A stretch of 64,000 nt of DNA, from NCBI RefSeq assembly GCF_014297595.2, contig NZ_CP060414.2, positions 992,001 through 1,056,000 of the forward strand, read 5' to 3'. Below the pieces are notes generated by a model. It saw only the letters and a list, made by a program, of their open reading frames with translations. It was not told the origin of the DNA and did no database searches. Below, piece by piece: positions 1 to 10,397 of this stretch (position 1 is its first letter; each line of letters begins with the position of its first letter). The stretch comes from Neisseria musculi (lineage in GTDB: Bacteria; Pseudomonadota; Gammaproteobacteria; Burkholderiales; Neisseriaceae). The translations under genes and the position numbers were made by a program.

Positions 1-171
1 GAGAAAATCAATGCCGAACTGGCCGAACCGCGCGAACGCTATGCTGAGCTTACTACCGATCCCGCGCAGATTGAGGCCGTTTTGCAGGAAGGAGCGGCCA
101 AAGCCCGCCGAGAAGCCCGAGTGCTGCTCGACAAAGTGCGCGATGCAGTGGGGATACGTGCACTAAAGTAG
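1..171 (+). CDS. trpS: Tryptophanyl-tRNA synthetase, C-terminal end (partial)
   Basis: The window opens inside this gene; frame 1 runs 56 codons to a TAG at 169-171. The tail has the shape of the bacterial TrpS C-terminus: a PRERYAEL segment, then a helix with [11 protein letters not shown] and a closing KVRDAVG. TrpS charges tRNA-Trp with tryptophan in the cytosol. The active-site part (HIGH, KMSKS) is upstream of the window, so the call rests on the C-terminal helix alone; another class I synthetase is possible but fits less well. Confidence 0.75.
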   Translation, partial: EKINAELAEPRERYAELTTDPAQIEAVLQEGAAKARREARVLLDKVRDAVGIRALK

Positions 172-194
172 GTATGTAAGGTTTAAGACTGAAA

Positions 195-705
195 ATTTGA
201 GATTGATTCTAAATATTACCCCAAAGACTCGGGTTTTTAGTTGTTGTTTTGGTGTTCTAAAGTTAAAGCAAAATCCATACTCTTCAAAAATAAAGGAAAA
301 AATTTCTGATTGACTCCATTCTATTTACATAAAACACGTTTTATCTGACTCCAAAAGTTTTCAATGCTGTCAATATGACTTTGTTGGTTGGAAAAATTGT
401 TTGCTATGATTAATTCTATGATAATAAGCTTTGCTGATATTCGACACATCGCAGCTACTCAAATTATCTGTATACTACACTATCTGTATACTACACTATC
501 TGTATACTACACTATCTGTATACTACACTATCTGTATACTACACTGTCAGGCATAATTTTCCCCGTAACCATAGGATTGGTGCTATTCACTATGACCGTA
601 TAAACCTTACCTCAATATTTAGGAATACCGAAAGCCACTACTTTACCTGCCGTGCTCCTATCACCTCTTCCTTTTAAACGACAGTGTTTCGAAAAACATC
701 GCCGC
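195..705 (-). pseudogene. IS1595-family (IS1016-like) transposase remnant
   Basis: On the minus strand, broken frames give pieces that line up in order with the intact transposases at 47386-48036 and 50111-50761: a GRGDRSTAGKV and GKVYTV stretch (about 700-555), then VSNISKAYYHRINHS (about 455-395), then HIDSIENFWSQIKRVL (about 380-320) and a degraded tail to about 195. There are several stops and at least two frame changes, and the N-terminal third is missing. Between the first and second pieces lies a 16-bp tandem array (465-544). The element is dead. It is more diverged than the two intact copies, so it is an older insertion of a related element. Confidence 0.75.
465..544. repeat. Five exact copies of a 16-bp tandem repeat
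   Basis: The unit tatctgtatactacac occurs five times without error. Read on the minus strand the unit contains GTATACAGAT, which matches the codons for V-Y-T-D around the second catalytic Asp of the surrounding IS1595 transposase remnant. The array therefore appears to be a local expansion of the transposase gene. The unit length is not a multiple of three, so copy-number change alters any frame through it. A 71-codon frame on the plus strand (388-603) crosses the array but has no other support as a gene. Confidence 0.9.
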
Positions 706-1141
706 TTTGTGAGGTAGCAGCACGATTTGGGCTTCGGACTTGCGCCAACTGGAAGCAGTTTTGACCAAAAACTTGTTTCGTGTCACACCTCATCAATTGA
801 TAGCTACTTGATTAAATCGGTATGGCGCATAAAAAACATCATGAATTTTTTTCAAAAAATTACGATAAAATTATGATATAAGTTAAAATTGACGAAACAT
901 ATGCCGCCTTCGGGTAAAACTGTTTGATTGTTGCTGCCGCCATTGGCAAGAAGGCTCCCATCTTTTAAGGCAAACCGCATCAGCATAGATTACGGTTCTA
1001 CTACCGTTAATCAGGGGGAGAGTTCGTTACCCTAGGGCTGCGGTTAATCACCGCGTTTTGTGCTCAAGATTATGGTGGTTGGTGGTTGATGCCTACGCTA
1101 CCAAACACATACCGGGCTTGAAATTGGATTGTTTGAGGGCT
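706..1141. other. Gene-free stretch, probably decayed sequence
   Basis: No frame longer than about 60 codons with a credible start is present. Composition is AT-rich around 800-900 and mixed after that. I see no tRNA, repeat or recognisable protein fragment. It is likely the scar of the mobile-element decay seen at 195-705. Confidence 0.4.
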
Positions 1142-1440
1142 TTATTCAGCACAAGTTAAAATATGGCGGCTGCTCGGTAAAGAGAACTCTAATAGACGGC
1201 AAAACAGGCTGTTTCGTTTTGAGGCATCGATAATTGCCCCAACGGCTTCGGTAATACGTTTCAAACACACATCCGCCACAGGCTGAATTGGTTGTTCAAC
1301 CAGCTGCAGTTGTTCCTGATGAATGTATACTGCCTAGTACCTGCCGGTATGGCCGCCGTTGCAGGCAAAGCAAATGGCAGCATGAACGGACTCAGGGCGA
1401 AAGATAATAAAACAGATATATTCGGCAATCTGATATTTTA
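1142..1440 (-). pseudogene. Fragment of an unrecognised gene with an in-frame stop
   Basis: The minus strand reads for about 98 codons with a single TAG after a TGRY segment, and ends at a TAA (1142-1144). Segments such as FRPESVHAAICFACNGG and VADVCLKRITEAVGAI look protein-like, with normal amino acid balance. No start codon with a ribosome binding site is visible upstream. I do not recognise the family. It may be a decayed gene left by a mobile element. Confidence 0.3.
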
Positions 1441-1502
1441 ACAAAGGTGCATTATGATGATTTACCGCCTATGCAGGCGGCAAGCCGGCGATAAATGATT
1501 AC

Positions 1503-1538
1503 GGCCGTCTGAAACAACGGGAATTTTTTCAGACGGCC
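1503..1538. terminator. Paired uptake-sequence hairpin
   Basis: Inverted GGCCGTCTGAA copies with a short A/T-rich loop form a stem usable as a terminator in either direction. This is the standard Neisseria arrangement in which two DNA uptake sequences double as a terminator. Confidence 0.7.
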
Positions 1539-1786
1539 TTTTGCATTGAAAGCAATAGCCAAGAACGCTGCTTACCGGGGGGCCTGAAAAGCAGCCGTCA
1601 AAGCGGCTGCCGGTGTTTACCGTTTACCGTTTCCCGCAACAGATCAATAGAATGGAACAAGGTGTTGATACGCTGCCAATTCCGCGCTGCCCAAACAGCT
1701 TATTTCAGCTTAGGCAAACACTCAGATTCCCTACATCACCACTCTTTGCAAGCTGTTAAAACCATATGGTGTTGAAAGCTTTTCAA

Positions 1787-1824
1787 GCCGTCTGAACATG
1801 CCCTGCTTCGGGTTTTCAGACGGC
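1787..1824. terminator. Paired uptake-sequence hairpin downstream of ubiE
   Basis: GCCGTCTGAA at 1787-1796 and its reverse complement at 1815-1824 form a stem 47 bases beyond the ubiE stop, so it probably ends the DUF971-ubiE transcript. Confidence 0.7.
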
Positions 1825-1870
1825 CTGCATTTTAAATCAATAGGTTGGTTTTGATTTTTATTATAATAAA

Positions 1871-2608
1871 TCAGTATTTTACCCCTTTATGCAGAGCAAC
1901 GACACCTGCGGTCATGTTGTGGTAATCCACCGTATCGAAACCCGCGTCAAGCATCATTTGTTTGAGCGTTTCCTGATCGGGGTGCATCCTGATGGACTCT
2001 GCCAAATATTGGTAGCTGTCGGCATCTTTGGCAATCATTTTGCCCATCAGCGGCAGCAGTTTGAATGAATATAAGTCGTAGGCCGGCTCCAATGGCTTGA
2101 ATACTTTTGAAAATTCTAAAACCAGCAGGGTGCCGCCAGGCTTTAATACACGATACATTTCTTTTAAAGCCGCATCTTTACGGGTCATATTGCGCAAGCC
2201 GAAAGCCACAGACACCAAATTGAAATAATTGTCGGGAAACGGCAGTTTTTCAGCATCGGCCAGCGATACAGGCAGAATCAGGCCTTCGTTGAGCAGGCGG
2301 TCGCGGCCTACCGAAAGCATGGAAGAATTGATGTCGGTGAGCCATACTTCGCCCTCTTTGCCCACCCGCTTTGCCCAGCCCCGCGATAAATCGCCCGTGC
2401 CGCCGGCGATGTCGAGCACTTTGCCGCCTTTGCTGAGAGGAGCGGTGTTGATGGTGAAATGTTTCCACACGCGGTGCAGGCCGCCGGACATAACATCGTT
2501 CATAATGTCGTAGTTTTTGGCTACCGAATGAAACACCTCGGCTACTTTGCCGGCTTTTTCGCTTTCGTTTACGGTTTGGTAGCCGAAATGGGTTTTGTTG
2601 TCGCTCAT
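1871..2608 (-). CDS. ubiE: Ubiquinone/menaquinone C-methyltransferase UbiE
   Basis: UbiE transfers a methyl group from S-adenosylmethionine to the ring carbon of demethylmenaquinol or of 2-polyprenyl-6-methoxy-benzoquinol in quinone biosynthesis, at the cytoplasmic face of the membrane. The 245-residue product is of normal family length. The SAM-binding motif [12 protein letters not shown] lies near residues 64-75 and the family signatures [10 protein letters not shown] and YRVLKPGG follow. The gene lies 13 bases downstream of the DUF971 gene on the same strand, so the two probably share a transcript; a paired uptake-sequence hairpin follows. I see no defect. Confidence 0.96.
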   Translation of the reverse strand: MSDNKTHFGYQTVNESEKAGKVAEVFHSVAKNYDIMNDVMSGGLHRVWKHFTINTAPLSKGGKVLDIAGGTGDLSRGWAKRVGKEGEVWLTDINSSMLSVGRDRLLNEGLILPVSLADAEKLPFPDNYFNLVSVAFGLRNMTRKDAALKEMYRVLKPGGTLLVLEFSKVFKPLEPAYDLYSFKLLPLMGKMIAKDADSYQYLAESIRMHPDQETLKQMMLDAGFDTVDYHNMTAGVVALHKGVKY

Positions 2609-2621
2609 TATGGATTCCTGT

Positions 2622-3044
2622 TTAGTGTTTGCCGCAACCGCCGCTGCCGCATCCGTGTTTCAGGGCGGGTGCGGCTCTACCTGCGGCGGCAGGTGTGCGC
2701 GATGCGCCGGCCGCTTCGATAAGGCGCAGATAGTCGGCCCACATTGTATCGTATTCGTGCGCCAATTTATATAAATAATCCCAGTCGTAAAGCCCGCTGT
2801 CGTGGCCGTCTGAAAATGTGATTCTCAGGGCGTAGTGCCCCACCGGCTCTAGGGCGGAAATGGTTACGCCGGCTTTGCCTGTCTGCAGGGCTGCTTGGCC
2901 GGGGCTGTGACCGCGCACTTCGGCACTGGGCGAATAAACGCGCAGAAATTCGGCAGGCAGGCTTTTGCTGCTATCCCGGTAAACCAAGGTAAGCGCAGCA
3001 CGGCTGCCGTGCAGGCGGATTTCTTCGGGAGCTTCGTATTTCAT
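2622..3044 (-). CDS. DUF971 (GBBH-like N-terminal domain) protein
   Basis: The open frame extends up to 3155, but the first 37 codons look non-coding and overlap the divergent upstream region; ATG at 3044 ([11 protein letters not shown]) matches the usual family start and gives 140 residues. DUF971 proteins carry the zinc-binding beta domain found at the N-terminus of gamma-butyrobetaine hydroxylase. The core [24 protein letters not shown] and the ending [17 protein letters not shown] are typical. The C-terminal [10 protein letters not shown] tail may bind metal. The gene sits directly upstream of ubiE, as in many beta- and gammaproteobacteria. The biochemical role is unknown. Confidence 0.85.
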   Translation of the reverse strand: MKYEAPEEIRLHGSRAALTLVYRDSSKSLPAEFLRVYSPSAEVRGHSPGQAALQTGKAGVTISALEPVGHYALRITFSDGHDSGLYDWDYLYKLAHEYDTMWADYLRLIEAAGASRTPAAAGRAAPALKHGCGSGGCGKH

Positions 3045-3280
3045 ATTGGGTTTTGTATGGAAAAACGCTATTTTAGCAGTAAAATATAGCGGTTTAGTTA
3101 CCATGGAACAAGGCTGCGGAGCCGCAGGCAGCACAACTAATACGATAAGGAGCAATGCTGTATTATTGTAACGAAGCCGCTATAAAACCTTTTCAGACGG
3201 CCTTGAATAAGCACCGCCCTGCCCTTATTAACATTCTGCAAACCCTGCATTATCCCGCTTTTCTTTTAAATGGAAGAATA

Positions 3281-3838
3281 ATGAAACGAATCATTGCTTT
3301 ATCTGCAATTTCCACTTTGGCTCTGGCTGCCTGTAAAGACGATACACAAGCCCGATTGGAGCAGCAGCAGAAACAAATCGAAGCACTGCAACAACAGCTT
3401 GCCCAACAAAATGCGCAGCAAGACAACACTGTTTACGAGCTGACCGCCGATGCAGTAAAAGATACCATTCCCGCAGAATATCAGGCCAACGGCAACAACG
3501 GCGAGCCGGTAACGGGCACAGACGGCCAGCAATATATTTACGACCAATCGACCGGAAGCTGGCTGCTGCAAAGCCTGGTGGGGGCGGCTGCGGGCGCGTT
3601 TATCGGCAATGCCTTGGCCAATAAATTTCAAAAAGCCCAAGCCGACACCCCTGCAGTACGGCGCGCGCGGGCCGATTATTACCAGTCGGCACAAGCGCAG
3701 CAGCGCACCAGCCGGCAGTTGAACACCAAGTCGCTGCCCGCGCAAAACCAAGCCGCACAACAGAATTACCGCCAAACTACCCAAGCCCCTTCCAACACCC
3801 GCCGCCCCATGCGCAGAGGCGGTTTCCGCCGGCGTTGA
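3281..3838 (+). CDS. Predicted lipoprotein, Gln-rich with glycine-zipper-like segment
   Basis: ATG at 3281 is preceded by a purine-rich GGAAGA site and opens a lipoprotein signal peptide ending in the lipobox LAAC (Cys18), so this start is preferred over the longer frame from 3155. The mature protein begins with a coiled-coil-like stretch of Gln and Glu (about residues 25-50), has a small-residue segment LVGAAAGAFIGNALANKF (about 105-122) resembling glycine-zipper membrane-associating motifs, and ends in a basic RRPMRRGGFRRR tail. It is probably envelope-attached. The function is unknown. The gene stands alone and is followed by a paired uptake-sequence terminator. Confidence 0.8.
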   Translation: MKRIIALSAISTLALAACKDDTQARLEQQQKQIEALQQQLAQQNAQQDNTVYELTADAVKDTIPAEYQANGNNGEPVTGTDGQQYIYDQSTGSWLLQSLVGAAAGAFIGNALANKFQKAQADTPAVRRARADYYQSAQAQQRTSRQLNTKSLPAQNQAAQQNYRQTTQAPSNTRRPMRRGGFRRR

Positions 3839-3843
3839 AATGC

Positions 3844-3872
3844 AGGCCGTCTGAAATTTTTTCAGACGGCCT
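3844..3872. terminator. Paired uptake-sequence terminator
   Basis: AGGCCGTCTGAAA and its inverted partner separated by a few T residues, six bases after the lipoprotein stop codon. Confidence 0.8.
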
Positions 3873-3925
3873 TATCTGTCCGCCGAATATAACGCTATAT
3901 TTTATTTACAGATTCTGTTGATTAG

Positions 3926-4960
<1,035 letters not shown>

Positions 4961-5125
4961 ACAGATTTGGAGGCCGTCTGAATAACAGACAGCACCTATA
5001 TCTATAAAATATCTATAAAATCGGCGTTAAACAGCAAATTTTACATTTCGGGCTTTCGGGCCTTCCCTTGTTTTCCGGGTAACGGTTACTGCAACCCGGT
5101 CTATCGACAGAAGAAAGGATTTTCC

Positions 5126-5617
5126 ATGATTAAACTACACACCAATTTCGGCACCATCGGTATCGAACTCGACCACGAAAAAGCCCCCGTTACCGCCGCC
5201 AATTTTGAGCAATATGTAAAAGACGGATTTTACGATGGTTTGATTTTCCACCGTGTTATCAAGGGCTTCATGATTCAAGGCGGGGGCATGGATGAAAACA
5301 TGAACGAAAAGCCCGGCCGCGATCCGATTCAAAACGAAGCCCAAAACGGCCTGAAAAACGACAAATACACCCTCGCCATGGCACGCACCCAAGCTCCCCA
5401 CTCCGCCTCTTCGCAGTTTTTTATCAACACGAAAGACAACGGTTTTCTCAACCACACCGAACCCAGCCTGCACGGTTGGGGCTATGCCGTCTTCGGCAAA
5501 GTAGTTGAAGGCCGGGAGGTTGTAGATGCCATTGAGGGCGTGGCCACCAAACGCCACGGCTATCACGATGATGTGCCGGTTGAGAGCGTTGTGATCACCA
5601 AAGCGGAAATCGTATAA
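5126..5617 (+). CDS. ppiB: Peptidyl-prolyl cis-trans isomerase, cyclophilin type
   Basis: This cyclophilin (163 residues) catalyses cis-trans isomerisation of X-Pro bonds. There is no signal peptide, so the cytoplasmic PpiB form is indicated rather than periplasmic PpiA. The catalytic Arg is in [13 protein letters not shown], and the substrate-binding residues lie in the SASSQFFI and [14 protein letters not shown] segments. The ATG at 5126 has a GAAAGGA site. It is followed by a strong paired uptake-sequence terminator. Confidence 0.95.
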   Translation: MIKLHTNFGTIGIELDHEKAPVTAANFEQYVKDGFYDGLIFHRVIKGFMIQGGGMDENMNEKPGRDPIQNEAQNGLKNDKYTLAMARTQAPHSASSQFFINTKDNGFLNHTEPSLHGWGYAVFGKVVEGREVVDAIEGVATKRHGYHDDVPVESVVITKAEIV

Positions 5618-5640
5618 ACCGGTTGGCCGATGAATTATTT

Positions 5641-5674
5641 CCGGGGCCGTCTGAAATTTTTCAGACGGCCCCGG
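5641..5674. terminator. Paired uptake-sequence terminator after ppiB
   Basis: A near-perfect stem CCGGGGCCGTCTGAAA with its complement around a short loop, 24 bases after the ppiB stop. Confidence 0.85.
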
Positions 5675-5879
5675 AAATTTTCATGCCTATATTCTTTTTG
5701 CTTGGTTTCTCAAAATTATCAAATTTTATGTATCCAATTAATTTACACTACAAAACGGCAAACCAAGCAATATAGATAACACAGCGAAATACCGCAAAGT
5801 GTAAACAATCCGAACTTTTCAACGCAAAAAGCAGACACAAGCCTGCTTTTCTTATACGGATTCTAGGGATTCCGAATGT
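5675..5879. other. AT-rich convergent intergenic region between ppiB and hupB
   Basis: No coding frame is present. On the minus strand, downstream of hupB, a short hairpin (AAGCAGGCTTGTGTCTGCTTTT, about 5829-5850) followed by T residues may end the hupB transcript. Confidence 0.4.
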
Positions 5880-6149
5880 TTACAGAGCGTCTTTCAAAGC
5901 TTTTCCTGCGCGGAATTTCGGAGTTTTGGCAGCAGCGATGGTCAGTGGCTCGCCGGTTTTCGGGTTACGGCCTTGACGTTCGGCACGTTCGCCAACGTAG
6001 AAAGTACCGAAACCCACTAAAGTTACGGTATCGCCTTTTTTCAGCGCACTGGTTACGGCATTGGTCATACCGTCCAAAGCTTTGGCGGCGGCGGCTTTGG
6101 AAATATCTGCCTCTTGGGCAATGGCTTCAATCAGTTCAGACTTGTTCAC
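5880..6149 (-). CDS. hupB: DNA-binding protein HU (beta type)
   Basis: HU is a small dimeric nucleoid protein that bends DNA without sequence specificity. The 89-residue length and the sequence are typical: N-terminal [11 protein letters not shown], the dimer helices, and the DNA-binding arm [19 protein letters not shown] carrying the conserved RNPKTG turn, followed by [11 protein letters not shown]. It lies just downstream of lon on the same strand, the same order as in E. coli. It has its own strong promoter (6231-6260). Confidence 0.97.
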   Translation of the reverse strand: MNKSELIEAIAQEADISKAAAAKALDGMTNAVTSALKKGDTVTLVGFGTFYVGERAERQGRNPKTGEPLTIAAAKTPKFRAGKALKDAL

Positions 6150-6185
6150 AATAAGTCCCTTTCTATCGTTTGAAATAATAAAAGC

Positions 6186-6198
6186 CCCGATAATCGGG
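6186..6198 (-). terminator. Hairpin with T-rich tail in the lon-hupB gap
   Basis: On the minus strand CCCGATTATCGGG is followed by GCTTTTATTATTT. It could end lon transcripts, but it lies downstream of the predicted hupB promoter, so it would sit in the hupB leader and might also act as an attenuator. The stem is short. Confidence 0.45.
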
Positions 6199-6230
6199 CG
6201 TTTGGGGTACGGTTTCGTACGTCTGGCGAC

Positions 6231-6260
6231 TTTATAGCAAGCCTAAAATCGCTGTGTCAA
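6231..6260 (-). promoter_or_regulatory. Predicted sigma-70 promoter of hupB
   Basis: On the minus strand TTGACA (6260-6255) and TATAAA (6236-6231) are separated by 18 bases (17 if the -10 is read as CTATAA). This predicts a start near 6224 and a leader of about 75 bases before the hupB ATG. Confidence 0.7.
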
Positions 6261-6338
6261 GCGAAAAGATGCGGAATATTGCGCTTTTGCAGGCTTTCTT
6301 CACAACAACCGCATCTTTTACAACACATTCCTACAGAT

Positions 6339-8789
6339 TCAATGTTTGGTTGCTTTTGTGCTTGACTGGTTTTCAGTGCCCGTCAATACGGCCTCGGCGG
6401 CATTTTTTTCGGTTTTCCACGGCTCAGGCTGATGCTCTAAACCCAAAGCCAAAACTTCGTCTATCCATTTCACCGGGTGGATAGTCAGGCCTTCCTTCAC
6501 ATTGTCGGGAATTTCTTCCAAGTCTTTCACGTTATCTTTCGGAATCAGCACATGCTTGATGCCGCCACGCAATGCCGCCAGCAGTTTTTCTTTCAAACCG
6601 CCGATGGGCAGTACCTCGCCGCGCAAGGTGATTTCCCCGGTCATTGCCACATCGGCGCGCACGGGAATCTGCGTAAATGCCGATACCATCGCCAGCGTCA
6701 TGGCAATGCCTGCGCTGGGGCCGTCTTTGGGGGTGGCACCTTCGGGAACGTGTATGTGGATGTCTTTTTTCTCGTAGAAGTCAGGGGCAAGTCCGACTGT
6801 TTCGGCGCGCGAGCGCACCACGCTCCAAGCGGCGGAAACCGACTCTTTCATCACATCGCCCAGTTGGCCGGTTCGGATGATGTTGCCTTTTCCTGGTAAA
6901 GCTGCAGCCTCGATAGTGAGCAGTTCGCCGCCCACTTCCGTCCACGCCAGCCCGGTAACTTGGCCGATGCGGTTTTCGTCTTCGGCCACGCCGTAGTCGA
7001 ATCGGCGCACACCCAAATAATTGTGGAGGTTTTTTTCGGTTACCTTCACGGTTTTGGCTTTCAGACGGCCTTTCACGGCGGCAGCGGTTTTCTTGTCGGC
7101 AGCCAGCGTAATCTGCATCACCACTTTGCGGCAGATTTTGGCAATCTCGCGGTCAAGCGAGCGCACGCCTGCTTCGCGGGTGTAATAACGGATGATGTCG
7201 CGCACCGCGCTTTCGGCAATTTCCAGCTCGCCCTCTTTCACGCCGTTGCGCTTCATTTGTTTGGGTACCAGATACTGCATGGCGATATTGATTTTTTCGT
7301 CTTCGGTGTAGCCCGACAAGCGGATGATTTCCATGCGGTCGAGCAGCGCGTGCGGAATATTGAGGCTGTTGGAAGTGGCGATAAACATCACATCGCTCAG
7401 GTCGTAATCCACTTCGGCGTAGTGATCGGCAAACTTATTGTTTTGTTCGGGATCGAGCACTTCGAGCAGGGCACTGGCGGGATCGCCGCGGAAATCGCTG
7501 CCGAGTTTGTCGATTTCATCCAACAGAAACAGCGGGTTTTTCACGCCGGCTTTGGCCATGTTCTGCAGGATTTTTCCCGGCATCGAGCCGATATAGGTGC
7601 GGCGGTGGCCGCGGATTTCGCTTTCATCGCGCACACCGCCCAAGGCCATGCGCACATATTGGCGGCCGGTGGCTTTGGCGATAGACTCGCCCAGCGAGGT
7701 TTTGCCCACACCCGGAGGGCCGACCAGGCACAGAATCGGTCCTTTGATTTTATCCATGCGTTTTTGCACGGCCAAATATTCCAAAATGCGCTCTTTGACT
7801 TTTTCCAAGCCGTAGTGGTCGGCGTTGAGCACCAAATCGGCTTTGGCCAAATCTTTGCTCACGCGCGATTTTTTCTTCCACGGCAATTCCAGAAGGGTGT
7901 CGATGTAGTTGCGCACCACGGTAGACTCTGCCGACATAGGCGGCATCATTTTCAGTTTTTTCAGCTCGGAAAGAGATTTTTCTTCGGCTTCTTTGCTCAT
8001 GCCGGCTTCTTTAATCTGCTTTTCCAGCGCTTCGAGTTCGCCGCGTTCGTCTTCTTCGCCCAATTCTTTCTGAATCGCTTTTACCTGTTCGTTAAGATAA
8101 TACTCGCGCTGCGATTTTTCCATTTGGCGTTTCACGCGGCCGCGGATGCGTTTTTCTACCTGCATGATGTCGAGTTCGGCTTCAAGCTGGCCAAGCAGGT
8201 ATTCCATGCGCCCGGCAATGCTGACCATGCCCAATACGTCTTGGCGCTGTTCGAGTTTGAGTTGCAGGTGGGCGGCAACGGTGTCGACCAAGCGGCTGTT
8301 GTCGGAGATGCCGTGGATGGTGCCGATCACTTCGGCCGGAATTTTTTTGTTCAGTTTGGCAAACTGGTCGAACTGCGACAGCAAGGTGCGGCGCAGGGCT
8401 TCCATATCAGGAATGTCGGCATCGGTGTCTTCGGCGGATTCCACATGCGAAACAAACAGTTCGCCGTTGTCTTCCACATGGAGGGCGCGGCCGCGGCGGA
8501 TACCTTCCACCAGCACTTTCACGGTGCCGTCCGGCAGCTTCAACACCTGCATCACTTGGGCTACCGTGCCCATTTTATGCAAATCTCCGGCACCGGGATT
8601 TTCTTCGTTGGGGTCGCGCTGGGCGAGCAGAAACACCGGTTCGTCTTTGGCCATGGCCGAATCGAGTGCCGCAATGGATTTTTCGCGCCCCACAAACAAG
8701 GGCAGCACCATGTGCGGATAAACCACCACGTCCCTCAGCGGCAAGGTTGCCAAAACGGCATATTCCTCAGAATGCTTGTTTGTTGCCAT
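6339..8789 (-). CDS. lon: ATP-dependent Lon protease
   Basis: Lon is a hexameric cytoplasmic AAA+ serine protease that degrades misfolded and regulatory proteins. The product (about 816 residues) has the N-terminal substrate domain starting [20 protein letters not shown], a coiled-coil linker rich in Lys and Glu, the Walker [10 protein letters not shown], Walker B FLLDEIDK, the sensor region, and the protease domain with the catalytic Ser in PKDGPSAG and Lys in [10 protein letters not shown]. The start at 8789 ([10 protein letters not shown]) is chosen because a GAGAC site precedes it; a start six codons earlier (8807) is also possible. The C-terminal tail after [11 protein letters not shown] is about 35 residues longer than in E. 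coli. Confidence 0.96.
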   Translation of the reverse strand: MATNKHSEEYAVLATLPLRDVVVYPHMVLPLFVGREKSIAALDSAMAKDEPVFLLAQRDPNEENPGAGDLHKMGTVAQVMQVLKLPDGTVKVLVEGIRRGRALHVEDNGELFVSHVESAEDTDADIPDMEALRRTLLSQFDQFAKLNKKIPAEVIGTIHGISDNSRLVDTVAAHLQLKLEQRQDVLGMVSIAGRMEYLLGQLEAELDIMQVEKRIRGRVKRQMEKSQREYYLNEQVKAIQKELGEEDERGELEALEKQIKEAGMSKEAEEKSLSELKKLKMMPPMSAESTVVRNYIDTLLELPWKKKSRVSKDLAKADLVLNADHYGLEKVKERILEYLAVQKRMDKIKGPILCLVGPPGVGKTSLGESIAKATGRQYVRMALGGVRDESEIRGHRRTYIGSMPGKILQNMAKAGVKNPLFLLDEIDKLGSDFRGDPASALLEVLDPEQNNKFADHYAEVDYDLSDVMFIATSNSLNIPHALLDRMEIIRLSGYTEDEKINIAMQYLVPKQMKRNGVKEGELEIAESAVRDIIRYYTREAGVRSLDREIAKICRKVVMQITLAADKKTAAAVKGRLKAKTVKVTEKNLHNYLGVRRFDYGVAEDENRIGQVTGLAWTEVGGELLTIEAAALPGKGNIIRTGQLGDVMKESVSAAWSVVRSRAETVGLAPDFYEKKDIHIHVPEGATPKDGPSAGIAMTLAMVSAFTQIPVRADVAMTGEITLRGEVLPIGGLKEKLLAALRGGIKHVLIPKDNVKDLEEIPDNVKEGLTIHPVKWIDEVLALGLEHQPEPWKTEKNAAEAVLTGTENQSSTKATKH

Positions 8790-8807
8790 ATCTTTGTCTC
8801 TATTCAT

Positions 8808-9207
8808 TCAAGTGGTTGCTGCAACATTTCCGTGACGGCGTTGCTGTGCATCGGTCTTGCGGCGAAAATGCAAATCCACGATTGTTTGTCGGATTGCCGC
8901 CCACATGGGGCTGGCAGCCTGCTATTTCAAGTCTTGCCGCTTATCTCTTCAAAATGCCTTTTCAGACGGCAGTATAATGGATTGCCCGCCGTGTTTGCGT
9001 TAAAATATTGCCGAAAATGTATCAGGCCGTCTGAAAAGTGAAATTTTTTCAGACGGCCTGATTAGGTCGTACCACCTGGTACGTTACGGCAGTATTGGGG
9101 GGTAAAATCCACGCCTGCAGCGTTGAAAATGCCCGCAAGATATTCAATCTTGCTTGTTTTTGGGCCGGCCTTCTGATGACACGCCCCGGCCTTTTTAAGG
9201 AAACACT
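8808..9207. other. Intergenic region between lon and the lipoate genes
   Basis: No credible coding frame. It holds the lon promoter region at its left end, an uptake sequence near 8959, a paired uptake-sequence terminator (9023-9060) and the promoter region of the ybeD-lipB genes at its right end. The ribosome site before 9208 is AAGGAAA. Confidence 0.5.
9023..9060. terminator. Paired uptake-sequence hairpin
   Basis: CAGGCCGTCTGAAA and its inverted copy form a 14-bp stem. No gene ends close by on either strand; it lies between two divergent transcription units. Confidence 0.6.
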
Positions 9208-9480
9208 ATGTCCGGACAAAACCCTTCTTTAATCGACTTTCCCTGCAACTTCACCATTAAAGTGATGGGAATCCAGCATCCCGAATTTACTTCGTCCGTA
9301 CTGGCCTGCGTGCAGAAACATGCACCCGAAACCCGGGCGCACCATATCAGCGTGCGCGCCAGCAGCAAAGGCAATTATCTGGGCGCCACAGTGGAAGCGG
9401 TCAATGTGCAGAACCAAGAGCAGTTGAACGATATCTACCGCGGGCTTACCGGCCACGAGCTGGTGAAAATGGTGCTGTAG
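9208..9480 (+). CDS. ybeD: YbeD/DUF493 family protein
   Basis: The product is a 90-residue DUF493 protein with the ferredoxin-like fold of the family ([13 protein letters not shown] at the start, [29 protein letters not shown] in the middle). It lies one base before lipB, as ybeD precedes lipB in E. coli, which suggests a link to lipoate metabolism, perhaps as a small-ligand regulator; no reaction has been assigned to the family. The ATG has an AAGGAAA site seven bases upstream. Confidence 0.9.
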   Translation: MSGQNPSLIDFPCNFTIKVMGIQHPEFTSSVLACVQKHAPETRAHHISVRASSKGNYLGATVEAVNVQNQEQLNDIYRGLTGHELVKMVL

Positions 9481-9481
9481 C

Positions 9482-10105
9482 ATGAAAACCGTGTATCTCG
9501 GCCTGGCGGATTACCAGCCCGTGTTCGAAGCCATGAAAGCCTTCAATGCCCGGCGTACAGCCCAAACCGAAGACGAGCTATGGGTGGTTGAGCATCCGCC
9601 CGTGTTTACGCAAGGTTTGGCGGGCAAGCCCGAGCATCTGCTGCGGCACAGCAGCATACCCGTTGTGCAGATTGACCGGGGCGGGCAAATCACCTACCAC
9701 GGCCCCGGTCAATTGGTGGTTTACACCCTCATCGATTTCAAACGCCGCAAAACCAGCGTGCGCAGTATTGTGAGTGCGCTTGAAAACAGCATTACCGCCA
9801 CGCTGGCCGAATACGGCATCAATGCTGCGGCCGACCCGCAACGCCCGGGGGTATATGTAAACGGGCGCAAAATCGCCTCTTTGGGATTGCGGATTAAAAA
9901 CGGCTCGGTGTATCACGGCCTGGCCTTGAATATCGATATGGACTTATCGCCTTTTCTGCACATCAACCCCTGCGGCTACGCCGGCATGGAAATGGTTCAG
10001 ATGGCCGATTTCCTCTCACCCTGCCCGCCGCTTGCCGAGGTGGCCGGAAAACTGACTGCGCATTTACAGCAAAAACTGGAAGCGCCTGCCGCAGAGGCCG
10101 TCTGA
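9482..10105 (+). CDS. lipB: Octanoyl-ACP:protein N-octanoyltransferase LipB
   Basis: LipB moves the octanoyl group from acyl carrier protein to the lipoyl domains of the pyruvate and 2-oxoglutarate dehydrogenase complexes and the glycine cleavage H protein. The 207-residue product has the signature [16 protein letters not shown] (66-81), the conserved Lys130 in [11 protein letters not shown] and the catalytic Cys164 in INPCGYAG. The start one base after the ybeD stop implies translational coupling. lipA follows after about 290 bases that contain an uptake sequence, so lipA may have its own promoter. Confidence 0.97.
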   Translation: MKTVYLGLADYQPVFEAMKAFNARRTAQTEDELWVVEHPPVFTQGLAGKPEHLLRHSSIPVVQIDRGGQITYHGPGQLVVYTLIDFKRRKTSVRSIVSALENSITATLAEYGINAAADPQRPGVYVNGRKIASLGLRIKNGSVYHGLALNIDMDLSPFLHINPCGYAGMEMVQMADFLSPCPPLAEVAGKLTAHLQQKLEAPAAEAV

Positions 10106-10397
10106 AAATTATTTTCCGATACACAGCTTTAGAAAACGCCGGCCGTGTCTGTTTGCGGATATTGCCGGCTCCCTGCACCAGTTTACGGTATAGCCCCCCG
10201 GCCGGCACACACGGCTTTGCGGTTGAAAACAGCAAACCGCGCGGGCCGGGCAGACACTTTACCCTGCCCTATCCCATAAAAGGCCGCCGTTGCCGATGCA
10301 CAAAAAGAACACCGCACCGGCCGTGCTTATGCTTTACAATACAGCCTTGCGCCTTCCCCGAAACCAAACCGGCCTCCGCCCAACCGATAACAGAAAT

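Noticed and set aside
465..544. CRISPR array
   Set aside because: The 16-bp units are directly adjacent with no spacers, and no cas genes are present anywhere in the window.
388..603. A 71-codon frame through the 16-bp array as a phase-variable gene
   Set aside because: The array is explained as expansion within a dead transposase on the other strand; the frame has no ribosome site and its product is only the translated repeat.
6960..9041. A 693-codon open frame on the plus strand opposite lon
   Set aside because: It is the antisense shadow of lon: rich in Phe, His, Gly and Val, with no domain, and lon itself has every catalytic motif.
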